Shown: one piece after another, positions 11,714-22,607 of the stretch
Layout of the letters: every line of letters begins with the position of its first letter
Numbering within the stretch: position 1 is the first letter of the stretch
Assembly (NCBI RefSeq): GCF_039614765.1
Contig: NZ_CP154879.1
Location: 1,054,001-1,118,000 of the forward strand
Direction of reading: 5' to 3'
DNA from: Castellaniella sp. MT123
GTDB lineage: Bacteria; Pseudomonadota; Gammaproteobacteria; Burkholderiales; Burkholderiaceae_B
DNA: 64,000 nt
Notes under the pieces: generated by a model
The model's input: the letters and a program-made list of their open reading frames with translations, nothing else
Databases searched by the model: none
What the model was told of the DNA's origin: nothing
Position numbers and translations under genes: made by a program

Positions 11714-13483
11714 ATGTCATTCCTACGCCTTCGGCAGCAGTCGCTGCCCCGCGGCCTGGTCGTGACGCTGACCGCGCTGGCGATCTACCTGCCGCTGTCA
11801 TTCATCATCGTCCAGAGCTTTCTGTCGGAACCCTTCTTCCTGCCCGACAAGCACATCGGGCTGGATGCGTTCCGGTTCATCTTCGCCGACCCCGATTTTT
11901 ACGAGGCACTGATCAATGGCTTCCTGCTGGCCTTCGGGCTGGTCGCCATCGCGGTGCCGCTGGGCGGGATCCTGGCGTTTCTCGTTTCGCGCACCGATCT
12001 GCCGGGACGACGCTGGATTCAGCCCCTGATCCTGGTGCCGGTCTTCGTCTCGCCCATGGTGCTGGGTTTCGGTTATGTCGTAGCCGCCGGCCCGGTCGGA
12101 TTTTTTTCCACCTGGACCCAGAACCTGCTGGGGTTCGTGCCCTGGAACATCTATTCCCTGCCGGCCATCATCGTCATCGCCGGACTGACGCACGTGCCCT
12201 ACGCCTATCTGTATATCTCCTCGGCCCTGCACAGCCTGGGGTCCGACGTTGAAGAGGCAGCCCGCAGCACGGGAGCGTCCCCCTTGCAGGTCATGACGGC
12301 CGTCAGCCTGCCCATGGTCCGCCCCGCCCTGTCGTACGCGGCCGTGCTGCTGTTCTTCCTGGGGCTGGAGGTCTTCGGCCTGATGCTGGTGCTGGGGGAC
12401 CCCGAAGGCCACCTGGTCCTGTCGACCTACCTGTACAAGCTGACCAACAAGCTCGGTGTGCCGTCCTACCACCTGATGGCGGCGGTGGCCATGGTGCTGA
12501 TCGCCTTCACGATCCCGCTGGTGACGCTACAGCGGCATTTGCTCAGCAGCGCCAGCCGCTATGCGACCGTCAAGGGCAAGGTCACGCGTCCGCGCGTCCT
12601 GCCCCTGGGAAAATGGCGTCTGACCGCGGGGGTGATCGTGGGCCTGTGGCTGTTCGTCGCCATCATCGTACCGCTCACCGGCGTGGTGCTGCGCGCGTTC
12701 GTCACCAACTGGGGGGTGGGCATTTCGCTCAGGGACGTGCTGTCGGTCCATGCTTTCCAGACCATCTGGGAACAGCCGACCTTGATGCGGGCCGTCTGGA
12801 ATTCGATCCTGATCGGCGTCATCGGCGGGGCGCTCGCGGTCGGATGCTACACCGCAATCGCCCTGGCGATGCACCGAAAACCGGACCATGCAACCCGCTT
12901 TCTGGACTACAGCGTGCTGATTCCGCGGGCCGTCCCCGGGCTGCTCGCGGGCCTGGCATTCCTGTGGATCTTCCTGTTCATCCCCATGTGGCTGAAGGAT
13001 TCGCTGGCTGACGGCTGGTTATCCGTTCTGCCGGGCGCGGCCTGGCTGCAGACGCACGCGGTCGAGCCCTTGCGCAGCCTGCGGTCCACGATCTTCAGCG
13101 TCTGGCTGGCCTATTCGGTGGTCTGGATGGCCTACGGACTGCGCCTGATCTCATCCACGTTGCTGCAGGTATCCCCCGAACTGGAGGAGGCCGCGCGCAG
13201 CACGGGCGCCCGGCCGTCCCAGGTCACGCGCCACGTCACGGTCCCCCTGGCCCGCTACGGTCTGATCGGGTCGTGGCTGCTGATGTTCCTGATCTTCGAG
13301 CGGGAATACTCGACCGGCGTCTATCTGCTCACCCCCGGCACCGAAACCATCGGATCGATGCTGGTCTCGCTCTGGGCCACCGGCGCCATCGACATCGTGG
13401 CAGCGCTGTCCTTCATCAATATTTTGCTGGTCGTCATCGGCATGGGCGTTGCCCTGCGTTTTGGAGTCAAGTTACATGATTGA
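11714..13483 (+). CDS. ABC transporter permease, FbpB/AfuB type (fused double permease)
   Basis: The 589-residue membrane protein has about 12 helices arranged as two MetI-like permease halves. The coupling-helix EAA motifs are both visible: EEAARSTGASPLQVMTAVSLP (about residue 181) and EEAARSTGARPSQVTRHVTVP (about residue 492). Fusion of the two halves in one chain is usual for FbpB/AfuB-type importers. It overlaps the ATPase gene by 8 bp and follows the binding-protein gene, completing an import system. Confidence 0.92.
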   Translation: MSFLRLRQQSLPRGLVVTLTALAIYLPLSFIIVQSFLSEPFFLPDKHIGLDAFRFIFADPDFYEALINGFLLAFGLVAIAVPLGGILAFLVSRTDLPGRRWIQPLILVPVFVSPMVLGFGYVVAAGPVGFFSTWTQNLLGFVPWNIYSLPAIIVIAGLTHVPYAYLYISSALHSLGSDVEEAARSTGASPLQVMTAVSLPMVRPALSYAAVLLFFLGLEVFGLMLVLGDPEGHLVLSTYLYKLTNKLGVPSYHLMAAVAMVLIAFTIPLVTLQRHLLSSASRYATVKGKVTRPRVLPLGKWRLTAGVIVGLWLFVAIIVPLTGVVLRAFVTNWGVGISLRDVLSVHAFQTIWEQPTLMRAVWNSILIGVIGGALAVGCYTAIALAMHRKPDHATRFLDYSVLIPRAVPGLLAGLAFLWIFLFIPMWLKDSLADGWLSVLPGAAWLQTHAVEPLRSLRSTIFSVWLAYSVVWMAYGLRLISSTLLQVSPELEEAARSTGARPSQVTRHVTVPLARYGLIGSWLLMFLIFEREYSTGVYLLTPGTETIGSMLVSLWATGAIDIVAALSFINILLVVIGMGVALRFGVKLHD

Positions 13484-14555
13484 ACTCACTGTCCAGGACC
13501 TATATCTGAATTACGGCACCAACCCGGTTCTCAGGGGTGTCTCTCTGCAGCTTCAGCGTGGCGAAGTCGTCGCGTTGCTGGGCTCGTCGGGCAGCGGCAA
13601 GACCACGCTGCTGCGCGCCATCGCCGGGCTGGAACAAGCCACCCAGGGCCGCATCACGATGAACGACCGGGTGCTCTTCGACGGTGCCACCCGCACCGAA
13701 CTGCCGGCCGAACAGCGCGATCTGGGTATCGTGTTCCAGTCCTACGCGCTCTGGCCCCACAAGACCGTGGCGGAAAACATCGCCTACCCGCTGAAGCTGC
13801 GCAAGGTCAAGGCGTCGGAACAGCAGGCCCGTGTCCAGGAAATCCTGGATCAGCTGGGCATGGGCAAGCTGGGGCAGCGTTATCCCAACGAACTGTCGGG
13901 CGGACAGCAACAGCGCGTCGCCATTGGCCGGGCGCTGGTCTACAACCCGCCCGTGTTGCTGCTCGACGAACCGCTGTCCAACCTGGACGCCAAGCTGCGC
14001 GAGGAAGCCCGCGCCTTTCTGCGCGAACTGATTCTGCGCCTGGGACTGTCGGCCATCCTGGTCACCCATGATCAGGCCGAGGCCATGGCGATTTCCGACC
14101 GCATCCTGTTGTTGCACGAAGGCCGGATCGAACAGCAGGGCACGCCGCAGGAAATGTATGCGTTCCCGCAGACCCGATTCTGTGCGGAATTCATGGGCAG
14201 CAACAACAGCCTGCGCGGCAAGGTCGCCGAGATCGACGCGGAACAGGCGACGCTTCAGGGGGGAAACTGGTCGATTCGCGGGATCGCCAAGGGGCCACTG
14301 GCCAGCGGCCAGGACGCCATCGCCATCGTCCGCCTGGAACAGGTTCGACTGAGCCAGGAGCCCGCCCCCAACAGCATCCGCATGCCGGTATCGGCCAGCA
14401 TGTACTTGGGCGACAAATGGGAATACCTGTTCCGCCACGCCGGCGCGCACGACCCCGAAGCCCTCACCCTGCGCGCCTACGGACGGCACGAGCGCACACC
14501 GGATCCGTGCTATCTGGCGTTGCCGCCCGAAGCCGTATGGATCTTCCCGGCCTGA
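13476..14555 (+). CDS. ABC transporter ATPase, FbpC/PotA type
   Basis: This 359-residue ATPase has Walker A GSSGSGKTT (near residue 38), Q-loop VFQSYALWPHKTV, signature LSGGQQQR, Walker B VLLLDEPLSNLDAKL and switch His in VTHDQAEAM. A C-terminal TOBE-like domain (about 245-355) is typical of the MalK/PotA/FbpC group. The start at 13476 (MIELTVQDLYLNYG) has TGGAG upstream and overlaps the permease stop by 8 bp. It energises uptake through the preceding permease and is the last gene of this operon. Confidence 0.93.
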   Translation: MIELTVQDLYLNYGTNPVLRGVSLQLQRGEVVALLGSSGSGKTTLLRAIAGLEQATQGRITMNDRVLFDGATRTELPAEQRDLGIVFQSYALWPHKTVAENIAYPLKLRKVKASEQQARVQEILDQLGMGKLGQRYPNELSGGQQQRVAIGRALVYNPPVLLLDEPLSNLDAKLREEARAFLRELILRLGLSAILVTHDQAEAMAISDRILLLHEGRIEQQGTPQEMYAFPQTRFCAEFMGSNNSLRGKVAEIDAEQATLQGGNWSIRGIAKGPLASGQDAIAIVRLEQVRLSQEPAPNSIRMPVSASMYLGDKWEYLFRHAGAHDPEALTLRAYGRHERTPDPCYLALPPEAVWIFPA

Positions 14556-14624
14556 ACCGGCGGGCGCGGCACGCTATCATGCAATCAGTGGCTGAACACA
14601 AAAACCCGCACCAGGAGTCGCCCC

Positions 14625-16982
14625 ATGACCGCTGTGCTGATTCTGATCGTTCTCGTCCTGATTGCATTGGTCTTTGTCCTGATGAACCGGGACTGGCGGA
14701 TGAAAACCCTGAGCCGCCCGATCTATGCCTTATTCCGCCGCATCCTCCCCCGCATGTCGGACACGGAGCGCGAGGCACTGGAAGCCGGCACGGTCTGGTG
14801 GGACGGCGCACTGTTCTCCGGTCGGCCCAGCGCCCGGGCGCTGCACGCCATCCCCGCTCCGCACCTGACGGAGCCTGAACAGTCATTCCTGGACCATGAG
14901 GTCGAAACACTCTGCGCGATGGTCCATGACTGGCGGGTGACGCGCCAGGATCTGGACCTGCCGCCCGAAGCCTGGGATTACATCCGCACGCACCGGTTCT
15001 TCGGCATGATCATTCCGGAAAAATACGGTGGGCTCGGTTTTTCCGCGATTGCGCATTCCGCTGTCGTAGCCCGGCTCGCCTCGCGCAATTCGGCGCTTTC
15101 AGCGACCGTCATGGTCCCGAATTCTCTGGGACCGGCCGAACTGCTATTGCACTATGGGACGGAGCCACAGAAGGCCTACTACCTGCCGCGTCTGGCACGC
15201 GGCGAAGAGATTCCCGCCTTCGGGCTGACCAGCCCCTGGGCGGGCTCGGATGCGGCCGCCATCCCCGACCACGGCATCGTCTGCAAGGGCACCTGGCAAG
15301 GCGAGGATATCCTGGGCATGCGGGTCACCTGGGACAAGCGCTACATCACCCTGGGCCCGGTCTGCACGGTGCTGGGGCTGGCCTTTCGCCTGTACGACCC
15401 GGACGGCCTGCTGGGTCCGGTATCCGACATCGGCATCACCTGCGCGCTGGTCCCCAGTGATCATCCCGGCGTCGAGATCGGCCGACGGCACTTCCCCCTG
15501 GATGCGATGTTCATGAATGGCCCCACGCGCGGCCATGACGTCTTCATGCCGCTGGATTTCATCATCGGCGGGCCCGAGCGTGCCGGCCAAGGCTGGCGCA
15601 TGCTGATGGAATGCCTGGCGGCGGGCCGCTCGATTTCCCTGCCCTCGTCCTACGCCGGCATGGCGCAGCTGACGGCCCGGTCCGTGGGTGCCTACAGTGT
15701 GATCCGCGATCAGTTTCATACGCCCATCCACCGCTTCGAAGGCGTCATCGAGCCCCTGGCCCGCATCGGCGCCAACACCTATCTGATGGATGCCGTGCGC
15801 ACCATGACGGCCGGGGCTGTGGATCTGGGCGAGCGGCCCGCCGTGATCTCCGCCATTGCAAAATATCACGTCACCGAGCGCGGCCGCGCCGTGGTCAACG
15901 ACGGCATGGACATCATCGGCGGCAAAGGCATTATCCTTGGCCCGCAAAACTTCCTGGGGCGCGCCTACCAGCAGGTGCCAGTGGGCATTACCGTCGAAGG
16001 CGCCAACATCCTGACGCGCAGCCTGATGATCTTCGGCCAGGGGGCCATCCGCTGCCACCCCTATGCGCAAGCAGAGATGCAGGCGGCGCAGGCCGACGAT
16101 CCGGCACAAGGGCTGGCGGATTTTGACCGCGCCTTCTGGGGACACGCACGGCACACGATCCGCAGCGCACTGTGCGCCACCCTGCATGGCTGGACGGGCG
16201 CGATGCTGGCCCGACCGGACACCGCCGTAGCCCCGGAGATGGCGTGCTACTACCGGCAGCTGAGCCGCTTCTCCGTGGCATTCGCCACTCTGGCGGACAC
16301 GTCCATGCTGATGCTGGGCAGCTCGCTCAAGCGCCGCGAATCCCTGTCAGCCCGGCTTGGCGACATCCTGTCGCAGCTCTATCTGATTTCCGCCACACTC
16401 AAGCGCTACGAGGACGAAGGCCGGCAAGCGGCCGATGCCCCGCTGGCGCACTGGGCGATCCAGGATGCCTTCTGCCGCGCCCAGGATGCCGTCAGCGGGG
16501 TGCTGGCAAACTTTCCCAACCGCGTCGTGGCCGTCACCCTGCGCGTGCTGCTGTTTCCCTGGGGCCGCAGCTTTCAGGCACCTTCCGACAAGCTGTCGGG
16601 TGCCGTCGCACAGGTGCTCTGCAGCCCCGGCGAGGCGCGGGACCGTCTGACGGGGATCGTCCATGTGCCGACCGCCCTGGAAGAACCGCTCGGCGCCATC
16701 GAAGCCGCCCTGCGGGCAACGCTTGAAACGGGGGCACTGGACGCGCGCATCCGCGAATTCGAAAAATCAGGCCGGCTGCCCGACGGCGACCCGCGTACCA
16801 ATGTGCGCGACATCGCCGAGGCCGTTCACGCGGCAGGCGGACTGACGGACGACGAATATGAACGCATCCGCGCCCGCAATGCCCTGCGTGACCGGGTGAT
16901 TGCCGTCGATGACTTCGCCCGGGATTTTCTGGGCCCATCCGGAACCGAAAGATCCGCGACGGCGCCATCGGCGCCCCAATGA
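14625..16982 (+). CDS. fadE: Acyl-CoA dehydrogenase, FadE type
   Basis: This 785-residue flavoprotein matches the long FadE-type acyl-CoA dehydrogenases that start beta-oxidation of fatty acids. An N-terminal membrane helix (VLILIVLVLIALVFVLM) is followed by an N-terminal domain (MIIPEKYGGLGFSAIAHS), the FAD/substrate-contact segment FGLTSPWAGSDAAAI, and the C-terminal helical bundle (IIGGKGIILGPQNFLGRAYQ). The C-terminal extension beyond residue 500 is the extra FadE domain absent from short-chain enzymes. A CAGGAG ribosome-binding site precedes the ATG. It begins 69 bp after the ABC ATPase gene and converges on purL with a 15-bp gap. Confidence 0.92.
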   Translation: MTAVLILIVLVLIALVFVLMNRDWRMKTLSRPIYALFRRILPRMSDTEREALEAGTVWWDGALFSGRPSARALHAIPAPHLTEPEQSFLDHEVETLCAMVHDWRVTRQDLDLPPEAWDYIRTHRFFGMIIPEKYGGLGFSAIAHSAVVARLASRNSALSATVMVPNSLGPAELLLHYGTEPQKAYYLPRLARGEEIPAFGLTSPWAGSDAAAIPDHGIVCKGTWQGEDILGMRVTWDKRYITLGPVCTVLGLAFRLYDPDGLLGPVSDIGITCALVPSDHPGVEIGRRHFPLDAMFMNGPTRGHDVFMPLDFIIGGPERAGQGWRMLMECLAAGRSISLPSSYAGMAQLTARSVGAYSVIRDQFHTPIHRFEGVIEPLARIGANTYLMDAVRTMTAGAVDLGERPAVISAIAKYHVTERGRAVVNDGMDIIGGKGIILGPQNFLGRAYQQVPVGITVEGANILTRSLMIFGQGAIRCHPYAQAEMQAAQADDPAQGLADFDRAFWGHARHTIRSALCATLHGWTGAMLARPDTAVAPEMACYYRQLSRFSVAFATLADTSMLMLGSSLKRRESLSARLGDILSQLYLISATLKRYEDEGRQAADAPLAHWAIQDAFCRAQDAVSGVLANFPNRVVAVTLRVLLFPWGRSFQAPSDKLSGAVAQVLCSPGEARDRLTGIVHVPTALEEPLGAIEAALRATLETGALDARIREFEKSGRLPDGDPRTNVRDIAEAVHAAGGLTDDEYERIRARNALRDRVIAVDDFARDFLGPSGTERSATAPSAPQ

Positions 16983-16997
16983 CCTGATCCGCCCGCG

Positions 16998-19900
16998 TCA
17001 GCCGAGCGACACCCGGGCGTTGCGGAACATCCGCATCCAGGGGGTGTAGCCGCCGTGCGCAGTGTCTTCGCCCCCCTGGTCGGCCGCACCCCAGCGGGCC
17101 GGACGCCAGGACATGGCGACGTTGCGCGTGACGCGTTCCGGGTGCGGCATCATGACCGTGAAGCGGCCATCGGCTGTCGTGACCGCCGTCAGGCCCGCCG
17201 GACTGCCGTTGGGATTGGCCGGATACGTTTCCGTGCGCGCGCCCCGATTGTCCACGAAGGCAGCGGCAGCCAGCACCCGGTCGGCGCGCCCCTGCTGGCT
17301 GAAGTTCGCGAAGCCCTCGCCATGAGCCACCGCGATGGGTACCTGGGCACCGGCCATGCCGGCAAAGAAGAGCGACGGCGAATCCAGGATTTCCACCAGC
17401 GACAGGCGAGCCTCGTATTTTTCCGAGACATTGCGCGTGAAACGCGGCCAGTCCTGGGCACCTGGAATCATGTCGGCCAGCGCCGCCATCATCTGGCAGC
17501 CATTGCATACGCCCAGCGCGAACACGTCCGGTCGCGCGAAGAACGCGCCGAAATGGTCCGCCAGACCGGCATTGAAGCGGATCGTGCGCGCCCAGCCTTC
17601 ACCGGCGCCCAGCACGTCTCCGTAGCTGAAGCCGCCCACGGCCACCAGGCCCTGCATCCCGTCCAGGCGGATGCGGCCGGTCAGCAGATCGGTCATGTGC
17701 ACGTCCACCGACTGGAAACCCGCCACGTCGAAGGCCCAGGCCATCTCGACCTGACTGTTGCAACCCTGCTCGCGCAGGATGGCGACCTGCGGACGCGCAC
17801 CCGTTGCGATGTAGGGTGCCGCGACGTCTTCCTGGGGATCGAAGGCCACGCGGGGTGTCAGGCCCGGGTCGTCCACATCCAGCCAGGTGTCGTGTTCGGC
17901 CTGGGCGCAATCTGGGTGATCGCGACGCGCCATGATGCGGCGCGTGGTCTCGCTCCAGATGCGGCCCAGTTCGGACAGCGGGCGATGGTACAGCATCGTC
18001 CCGTCCCGGAAGACCTGCAATTCCCGCTTGGCATTGAGCATGCCGACCACCTGCGTGATCGCGGACAGGCCCTCCTGTCGCAGGAACCGCAGGATCTCGT
18101 CGCGATGCGCGCGCGGCACCTGCAGCAGCCAGCCGGCTTCCTCGTTGAACAGCGCCGCCAGGTTGTGCTCGTGATTCAGGACCGCCACCTGATCGTTGCG
18201 GATCTTGTAGTCGCCCGCATCGGCCGTATGCGGGTCGATCGTCAGCATATCCAGGTTGAGGGACGCACCCACACGGCCGGCGAATGCCATCTCGGCCGCT
18301 GCCGCCAACAGGCCGCCATCGGAGCGGTCGTGGCAGGCCAGCACCCAACCCCGCGCCACCAGTTTGCGCAACACCAGAAACGCGGTACGCAGCAGATTGC
18401 CGTCCTGCACGTCCGGGGTTTCGGTCCCGATCCCGCCATAGACCTGGCCCAGCACCGAGCCGCCCAGACGTTGGCGCCCCTCGCCCAGGTCGATGAGCAG
18501 CAGGACCGAATCCCCGGCGTCCGCCCGCAATTGCGGGGTGACCGTGGCGCGCACGTCGGCCACCGGGGCGAAGGCCGTCACCACCAGCGACACGGGGGAC
18601 ACCACCTGATGATCGCCGCCGGCATCCTGCCAGGCGGTGCGCATGGACAGAGAGTCCTTGCCGACCGGAATGGACAGGCCCAGGGTCTGGCACCAGTCGC
18701 TGACGGCGGACACGGTGTCGTAGAGCGCCGCATCCTGGCCCGGCGCGCCGCAGGCGGCCATCCAGTTCGCGGAGAGTTTGATGTCTTCCATGCGGGCGAC
18801 GTCGGCGGCGACCAGATTGGTTAATGCCTCGGTCACCGCCATGCGGCCCGACGCGGCCGGATTCAGGATAGCCAGGGGACTGCGTTCGCCCATCGCCATG
18901 GCCTCGCCGGCCACGCCTTCGTAGTCGCGCAGGGTCACCGCGCAATCGGCCACTGGAACCTGCCAGGGGCCGACCATCTGATCGCGAGCGGTCAGCCCGC
19001 CCACGGTCCGGTCGCCAATGGTGATCAGGAACGATTTGCTGGCGACCGTGGGGTGGCGCAGGACGCGCTCGATGGCATCCGGTAGTTCGACGTCGGCCAG
19101 GTCCAGGTGAGTGCCCACGACGGGGGCGCGCCGCGCGCTGCGCCGCATGCGTGGCGGCTTGCCCAGGATCACGTCCACCGGGACGTCCACGGGCCGCAAC
19201 TGGGTGGCGGGCAGCTCGCCGGCCGGCCTGTCCAGGCCGGGCAGGCCCTCGCCCAGCGTCACGCGCAGGCGACGTTCTTCGGTGGCGATGCCGACGACCG
19301 CATAGGGACAGCGCTCGCGATCGGCAATCCGTGCGAAGCGATCCAGATCAGCCGGCAGGATGGCCAACACGTAGCGTTCCTGGGATTCGTTGCTCCAGAT
19401 CTCGGCGGGAGACAGGCCGGATTCTTCCAGGGGCACACGCCGCAGTTCGAATTCCGCCCCCCGTCCGGCATCGTTGACCAGTTCGGGGAAGGCATTGGAC
19501 AGGCCACCCGCGCCCACGTCGTGGATCGCCAGAATGGGGTTGGATGCGCCTTGCTGCCAGCAGCGGTCGATGACCTCTTGGGCGCGACGCTGCATCTCGG
19601 GGTTGCCGCGCTGCACCGAATCGAAATCGAGTTCGGCCTGATTGGTGCCCGCGCCCATGCTGGAAGCCGCGCCGCCGCCCATGCCGATGCGCATCCCGGG
19701 CCCGCCCAGCTGCACCAGCAGGGCTCCGGGGGGGATAGGATCTTTGTGCGTCAGGCGGGCATCGATCTGGCCCAGGCCGCCCGCCAGCATGATGGGCTTG
19801 TGGTAGCCCCAGCGCACGCCGTCCACGTCCTGTTCGAAACTGCGGAAGTAACCCAGCAGGTTCGGCCGGCCGAATTCGTTGTTGAATGCAGCGCCGCCGA

Positions 19901-21047
19901 TGGGACCTTCAATCATGATATCCAGGGGCGTGGCAATGCGGTCCGGCGCGAACCCCGCGTCTTCCCAGGGCTCGATGGCACCATCCACCCGCAAACTGGA
20001 TACAGTGAACCCTGTCAGGCCTGCCTTGGGCTTGGAACCCCGGCCCGTGGCGCCCTCGTCGCGGATCTCACCGCCCGCCCCGGTGGCCGCCCCCGGGAAC
20101 GGTGCGATCGCCGTCGGGTGGTTATGGGTCTCGACCTTCATCAGGGTGTGGGCCACGATGTCGTGGCGGCGATACACGGTATCGTCCTCGTCCCCGGCGT
20201 GAAAGACCGAGGCGGGGCCGCCCGCCATGATCGCCGCGTTGTCCGAGTAGGCCACGATGGTGCCTTCGGGCTGCGCGGCATGCGTTTCCCGGATCAGGTC
20301 GAACAGCGTCAGGGGCTGGGCCTGGTCGTCCAGCGTCCAGTGGGCGTTGAAGATCTTGTGGCGGCAGTGCTCGCTGTTGGCCTGCGCGAACATCATCAGT
20401 TCGACGTCCGTGGGGTCGCGGCCCAGGTCGCGGTAGGCGCGCAGCAGGTAATCGATCTCGTCGGCCGACAGGGCCAGCCCCAGGCTGGCATTGCTGGATT
20501 CCAGTGCGGCGCGGCCCTGTTCCATCACAGGGACCGTCCGCACGGGCTGCCCCGACACCGGGGCGAACAGCGCCCGCCCGTCGAAATCCGGGGTCACCAC
20601 GGTTTCCGTCATGCGGTCATGCAGGCACGCGGCTACCGCCCGCACCTGGGTTTCGTCCAGCTTTTGAGTGCCGAGCAGGCGACGTTCCGGAACAACCGTG
20701 TACCGCACCCCGCGTTCGATGCGATGCACCTGCGGCAAGCCACAGTGCCGCGCGATGTCGGTGGCCTTGCTGGCCCAGGGGGACAGCGTGCCCAGGCGCG
20801 GGACCACCAGCAACTGGATGGCGTGCCGATCGGCGGACTGGGCCGGCCGGCGGCGGCCATCATCCAGCAGGGATTCCAGACGGTCGCGGTCCGGCGCGGA
20901 CAGCGGCCCGTTCAGCCCTACGAAATAGCACGATTCGGCTGCGATCGAGGCCACCGGCAGGCCCCGGTCGTTCAGGGTGCGCAGCAGGCGTTCCTGGCGA
21001 AAATCGGACAAGGCGGCGGAGCCGGGAATGATCAGTACGGTGGTCAC
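16998..21047 (-). CDS. purL: Phosphoribosylformylglycinamidine synthase (single-chain)
   Basis: This 1349-residue enzyme carries out the fourth step of purine synthesis, FGAR plus glutamine plus ATP to FGAM. It is the long single-chain form: N-terminal PurS-like region, two AIR-synthase-like halves ([10 protein letters not shown] near residue 310; [18 protein letters not shown]) and a C-terminal class-I glutaminase ([22 protein letters not shown] with the nucleophile Cys; AHGEGF; PHPERV). The start is GTG at 21047, reading [15 protein letters not shown]. No strong Shine-Dalgarno is visible. Long open frames on the other strand here are GC-driven shadows. Confidence 0.97.
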   Translation of the reverse strand: MTTVLIIPGSAALSDFRQERLLRTLNDRGLPVASIAAESCYFVGLNGPLSAPDRDRLESLLDDGRRRPAQSADRHAIQLLVVPRLGTLSPWASKATDIARHCGLPQVHRIERGVRYTVVPERRLLGTQKLDETQVRAVAACLHDRMTETVVTPDFDGRALFAPVSGQPVRTVPVMEQGRAALESSNASLGLALSADEIDYLLRAYRDLGRDPTDVELMMFAQANSEHCRHKIFNAHWTLDDQAQPLTLFDLIRETHAAQPEGTIVAYSDNAAIMAGGPASVFHAGDEDDTVYRRHDIVAHTLMKVETHNHPTAIAPFPGAATGAGGEIRDEGATGRGSKPKAGLTGFTVSSLRVDGAIEPWEDAGFAPDRIATPLDIMIEGPIGGAAFNNEFGRPNLLGYFRSFEQDVDGVRWGYHKPIMLAGGLGQIDARLTHKDPIPPGALLVQLGGPGMRIGMGGGAASSMGAGTNQAELDFDSVQRGNPEMQRRAQEVIDRCWQQGASNPILAIHDVGAGGLSNAFPELVNDAGRGAEFELRRVPLEESGLSPAEIWSNESQERYVLAILPADLDRFARIADRERCPYAVVGIATEERRLRVTLGEGLPGLDRPAGELPATQLRPVDVPVDVILGKPPRMRRSARRAPVVGTHLDLADVELPDAIERVLRHPTVASKSFLITIGDRTVGGLTARDQMVGPWQVPVADCAVTLRDYEGVAGEAMAMGERSPLAILNPAASGRMAVTEALTNLVAADVARMEDIKLSANWMAACGAPGQDAALYDTVSAVSDWCQTLGLSIPVGKDSLSMRTAWQDAGGDHQVVSPVSLVVTAFAPVADVRATVTPQLRADAGDSVLLLIDLGEGRQRLGGSVLGQVYGGIGTETPDVQDGNLLRTAFLVLRKLVARGWVLACHDRSDGGLLAAAAEMAFAGRVGASLNLDMLTIDPHTADAGDYKIRNDQVAVLNHEHNLAALFNEEAGWLLQVPRAHRDEILRFLRQEGLSAITQVVGMLNAKRELQVFRDGTMLYHRPLSELGRIWSETTRRIMARRDHPDCAQAEHDTWLDVDDPGLTPRVAFDPQEDVAAPYIATGARPQVAILREQGCNSQVEMAWAFDVAGFQSVDVHMTDLLTGRIRLDGMQGLVAVGGFSYGDVLGAGEGWARTIRFNAGLADHFGAFFARPDVFALGVCNGCQMMAALADMIPGAQDWPRFTRNVSEKYEARLSLVEILDSPSLFFAGMAGAQVPIAVAHGEGFANFSQQGRADRVLAAAAFVDNRGARTETYPANPNGSPAGLTAVTTADGRFTVMMPHPERVTRNVAMSWRPARWGAADQGGEDTAHGGYTPWMRMFRNARVSLG

Positions 21048-21156
21048 GACAGAGAACCCAAGAACGGACAGAAGGAAGAAACTTTCATTTTACCGGGATC
21101 GGATCGCCGCCATGCCAGAAACCCGGATATCCAGCGGGCCGCAGGCAAACAGGCAC

Positions 21157-21711
21157 TCAGCGGTCTGGATATCGAATGTCCAGAATGTCCAGTTCCTCGA
21201 TCCCTGCGGGCGTGCGCAGGGTTACCGTGTCACCCTCGCGAGACTTGATCAGGGCGCGCGCGACAGGCGACACCCAGCTGATGCGCCCGAGCAGAGGTTC
21301 GGCTTCGTCCACCCCGACGATGGTGACGGTGGATTCCCGTCCCTGGCTGTCGCAATACCGCACGGTCGCCCCGAAGAACACCTGGTCGCGGTTGGGCTGC
21401 TGGGCGGGATCGACCACTTCGGCGGATTCCAGGCGGCGCGTCAGAAAGCGGATGCGGCGATCGATCTCCCGCAGGCGTTTCTTGCCGTAGATGTAATCGC
21501 CATTTTCCGAACGGTCGCCGTTCGACGCCGCCCAGGAGACCGTCTGCACGACCTCCGGGCGCTCGACGTTCATCAGCTGCATGAGTTCGTCATTCAAGGC
21601 CCGGTACCCGGTCGTGGTCATGTAGTTCTTCGTTCCCGCCGGCAAAGCACGGGATTCCGGCGGATCGTCGTCCTCGTCCCCATCGGATTCCTTGACGAAG
21701 GCTTTGTTCAT
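21157..21711 (-). CDS. greB: Transcription elongation factor GreB
   Basis: The 184-residue protein binds RNA polymerase and stimulates cleavage of backtracked RNA. Seen are the N-terminal coiled-coil tip (NGDRSENGDYIYGKKRLREIDRRI, with the conserved acidic D-x2-E-N-x2-Y pattern) and the C-terminal FKBP-like domain (VFFGATVRYCD; GRISWVSPVARALI). An acidic N-terminal stretch (SDGDEDDDPPES) precedes the usual start of the fold. The start ATG at 21711 gives MNKAFVKES, the normal GreB opening; the frame stays open further upstream but is not homologous there. Confidence 0.93.
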   Translation of the reverse strand: MNKAFVKESDGDEDDDPPESRALPAGTKNYMTTTGYRALNDELMQLMNVERPEVVQTVSWAASNGDRSENGDYIYGKKRLREIDRRIRFLTRRLESAEVVDPAQQPNRDQVFFGATVRYCDSQGRESTVTIVGVDEAEPLLGRISWVSPVARALIKSREGDTVTLRTPAGIEELDILDIRYPDR

Positions 21712-21773
21712 GATTGACTCCAGAGAACCCTGTACCGTATCACAGGAACGATAGCCGGTGACCTGACGGGAAA

Positions 21774-22607
21774 CTAGATCCAGTCCCGCCAGACCGGCAC
21801 CAGACGATCGGACAGATCGGGCATGCCGCCCAGATCGGCACGACCCGCGCCAGGCGCATGGAAATCGGACCCGCGGGAGGCTTCGAAGCCGTAGGTGAGG
21901 GCCACCTGTGTGTAGTGCACAGACTGCGCCGGGGTGTGGCTGCCGGTCACCACCTCGATGCCGCACCCGCCCAGGGACTTGAAGGTCCCGAACAGCGCAT
22001 CCTGCTGTTGCGGCGTATACCGGTAGCGGCCCGGATGGGCGATCACAGCCTTGCCACCCGCCGCCAGGATCCAGCCGACCGCCTGTTCCAGGCTCGCCCA
22101 CCGGACCGGCACGAACGCACGCTTGCCATCGCCCAGGTAACGGTCGAAAGCCTGCTGCAGCGACTTGCAGTGGCCCTGCTCCAGCAGGAACCGGGCAAAG
22201 TGCACACGCCCGATCAGATCCGGATTGTCCACATGGCGCATCGCCCCCTCGAACGCGCCGTCGATGCCGCATCCGGACAACAAGTCGGCCAGTTTCCGCG
22301 CCCGTTCGAAACGGCTGTGGCGGATTCCGGCCAACCCGGCACTCAATTCAGGCTGCCCGGGATCGATGTTCAACCCCAGGACATGCACGGTCTTGTCGCA
22401 GAAGGTGACGGAAATCTCGACCCCCGGAATGAAGCCCAGGCCCAGGTCGCGGGCGGCCTCGGATGCTTCCGCCAGCCCGCTGGTTTCATCGTGGTCGGAC
22501 AGCGCCCACCAGTCCACACCATTGGCATGGGCACGCACGGCGACGTCCGTCGGCGGCAGGACGCCATCGGACTGATTGGAATGGCTGTGCAAGTCGATAT
22601 TCAACAT
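21774..22607 (-). CDS. rnm: PHP-domain phosphoesterase (TrpH/Rnm, 3',5'-nucleoside bisphosphate phosphatase type)
   Basis: This 277-residue metal-dependent phosphoesterase has PHP motifs: DLHSHSNQSDG (residues 5-15), SDHDETSGL, GVEISVTF, the HPGRYRY motif near residue 190 and a final GSDFHAPG. This is the pattern of YciV/TrpH proteins, which hydrolyse 3',5'-nucleoside bisphosphates and trim small RNA ends. It overlaps the upstream alpha/beta hydrolase by 7 bp, so the two are probably co-transcribed. It stops 62 bp before greB in the same direction. Confidence 0.85.
   Translation of the reverse strand: MLNIDLHSHSNQSDGVLPPTDVAVRAHANGVDWWALSDHDETSGLAEASEAARDLGLGFIPGVEISVTFCDKTVHVLGLNIDPGQPELSAGLAGIRHSRFERARKLADLLSGCGIDGAFEGAMRHVDNPDLIGRVHFARFLLEQGHCKSLQQAFDRYLGDGKRAFVPVRWASLEQAVGWILAAGGKAVIAHPGRYRYTPQQQDALFGTFKSLGGCGIEVVTGSHTPAQSVHYTQVALTYGFEASRGSDFHAPGAGRADLGGMPDLSDRLVPVWRDWI

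Noticed and set aside
17055-21248. Two long open frames on the plus strand opposite purL (589 and 713 codons)
   Set aside because: The minus strand carries an unbroken, motif-rich PurL. The opposing frames are composition-driven and show no domain pattern or ribosome-binding site.
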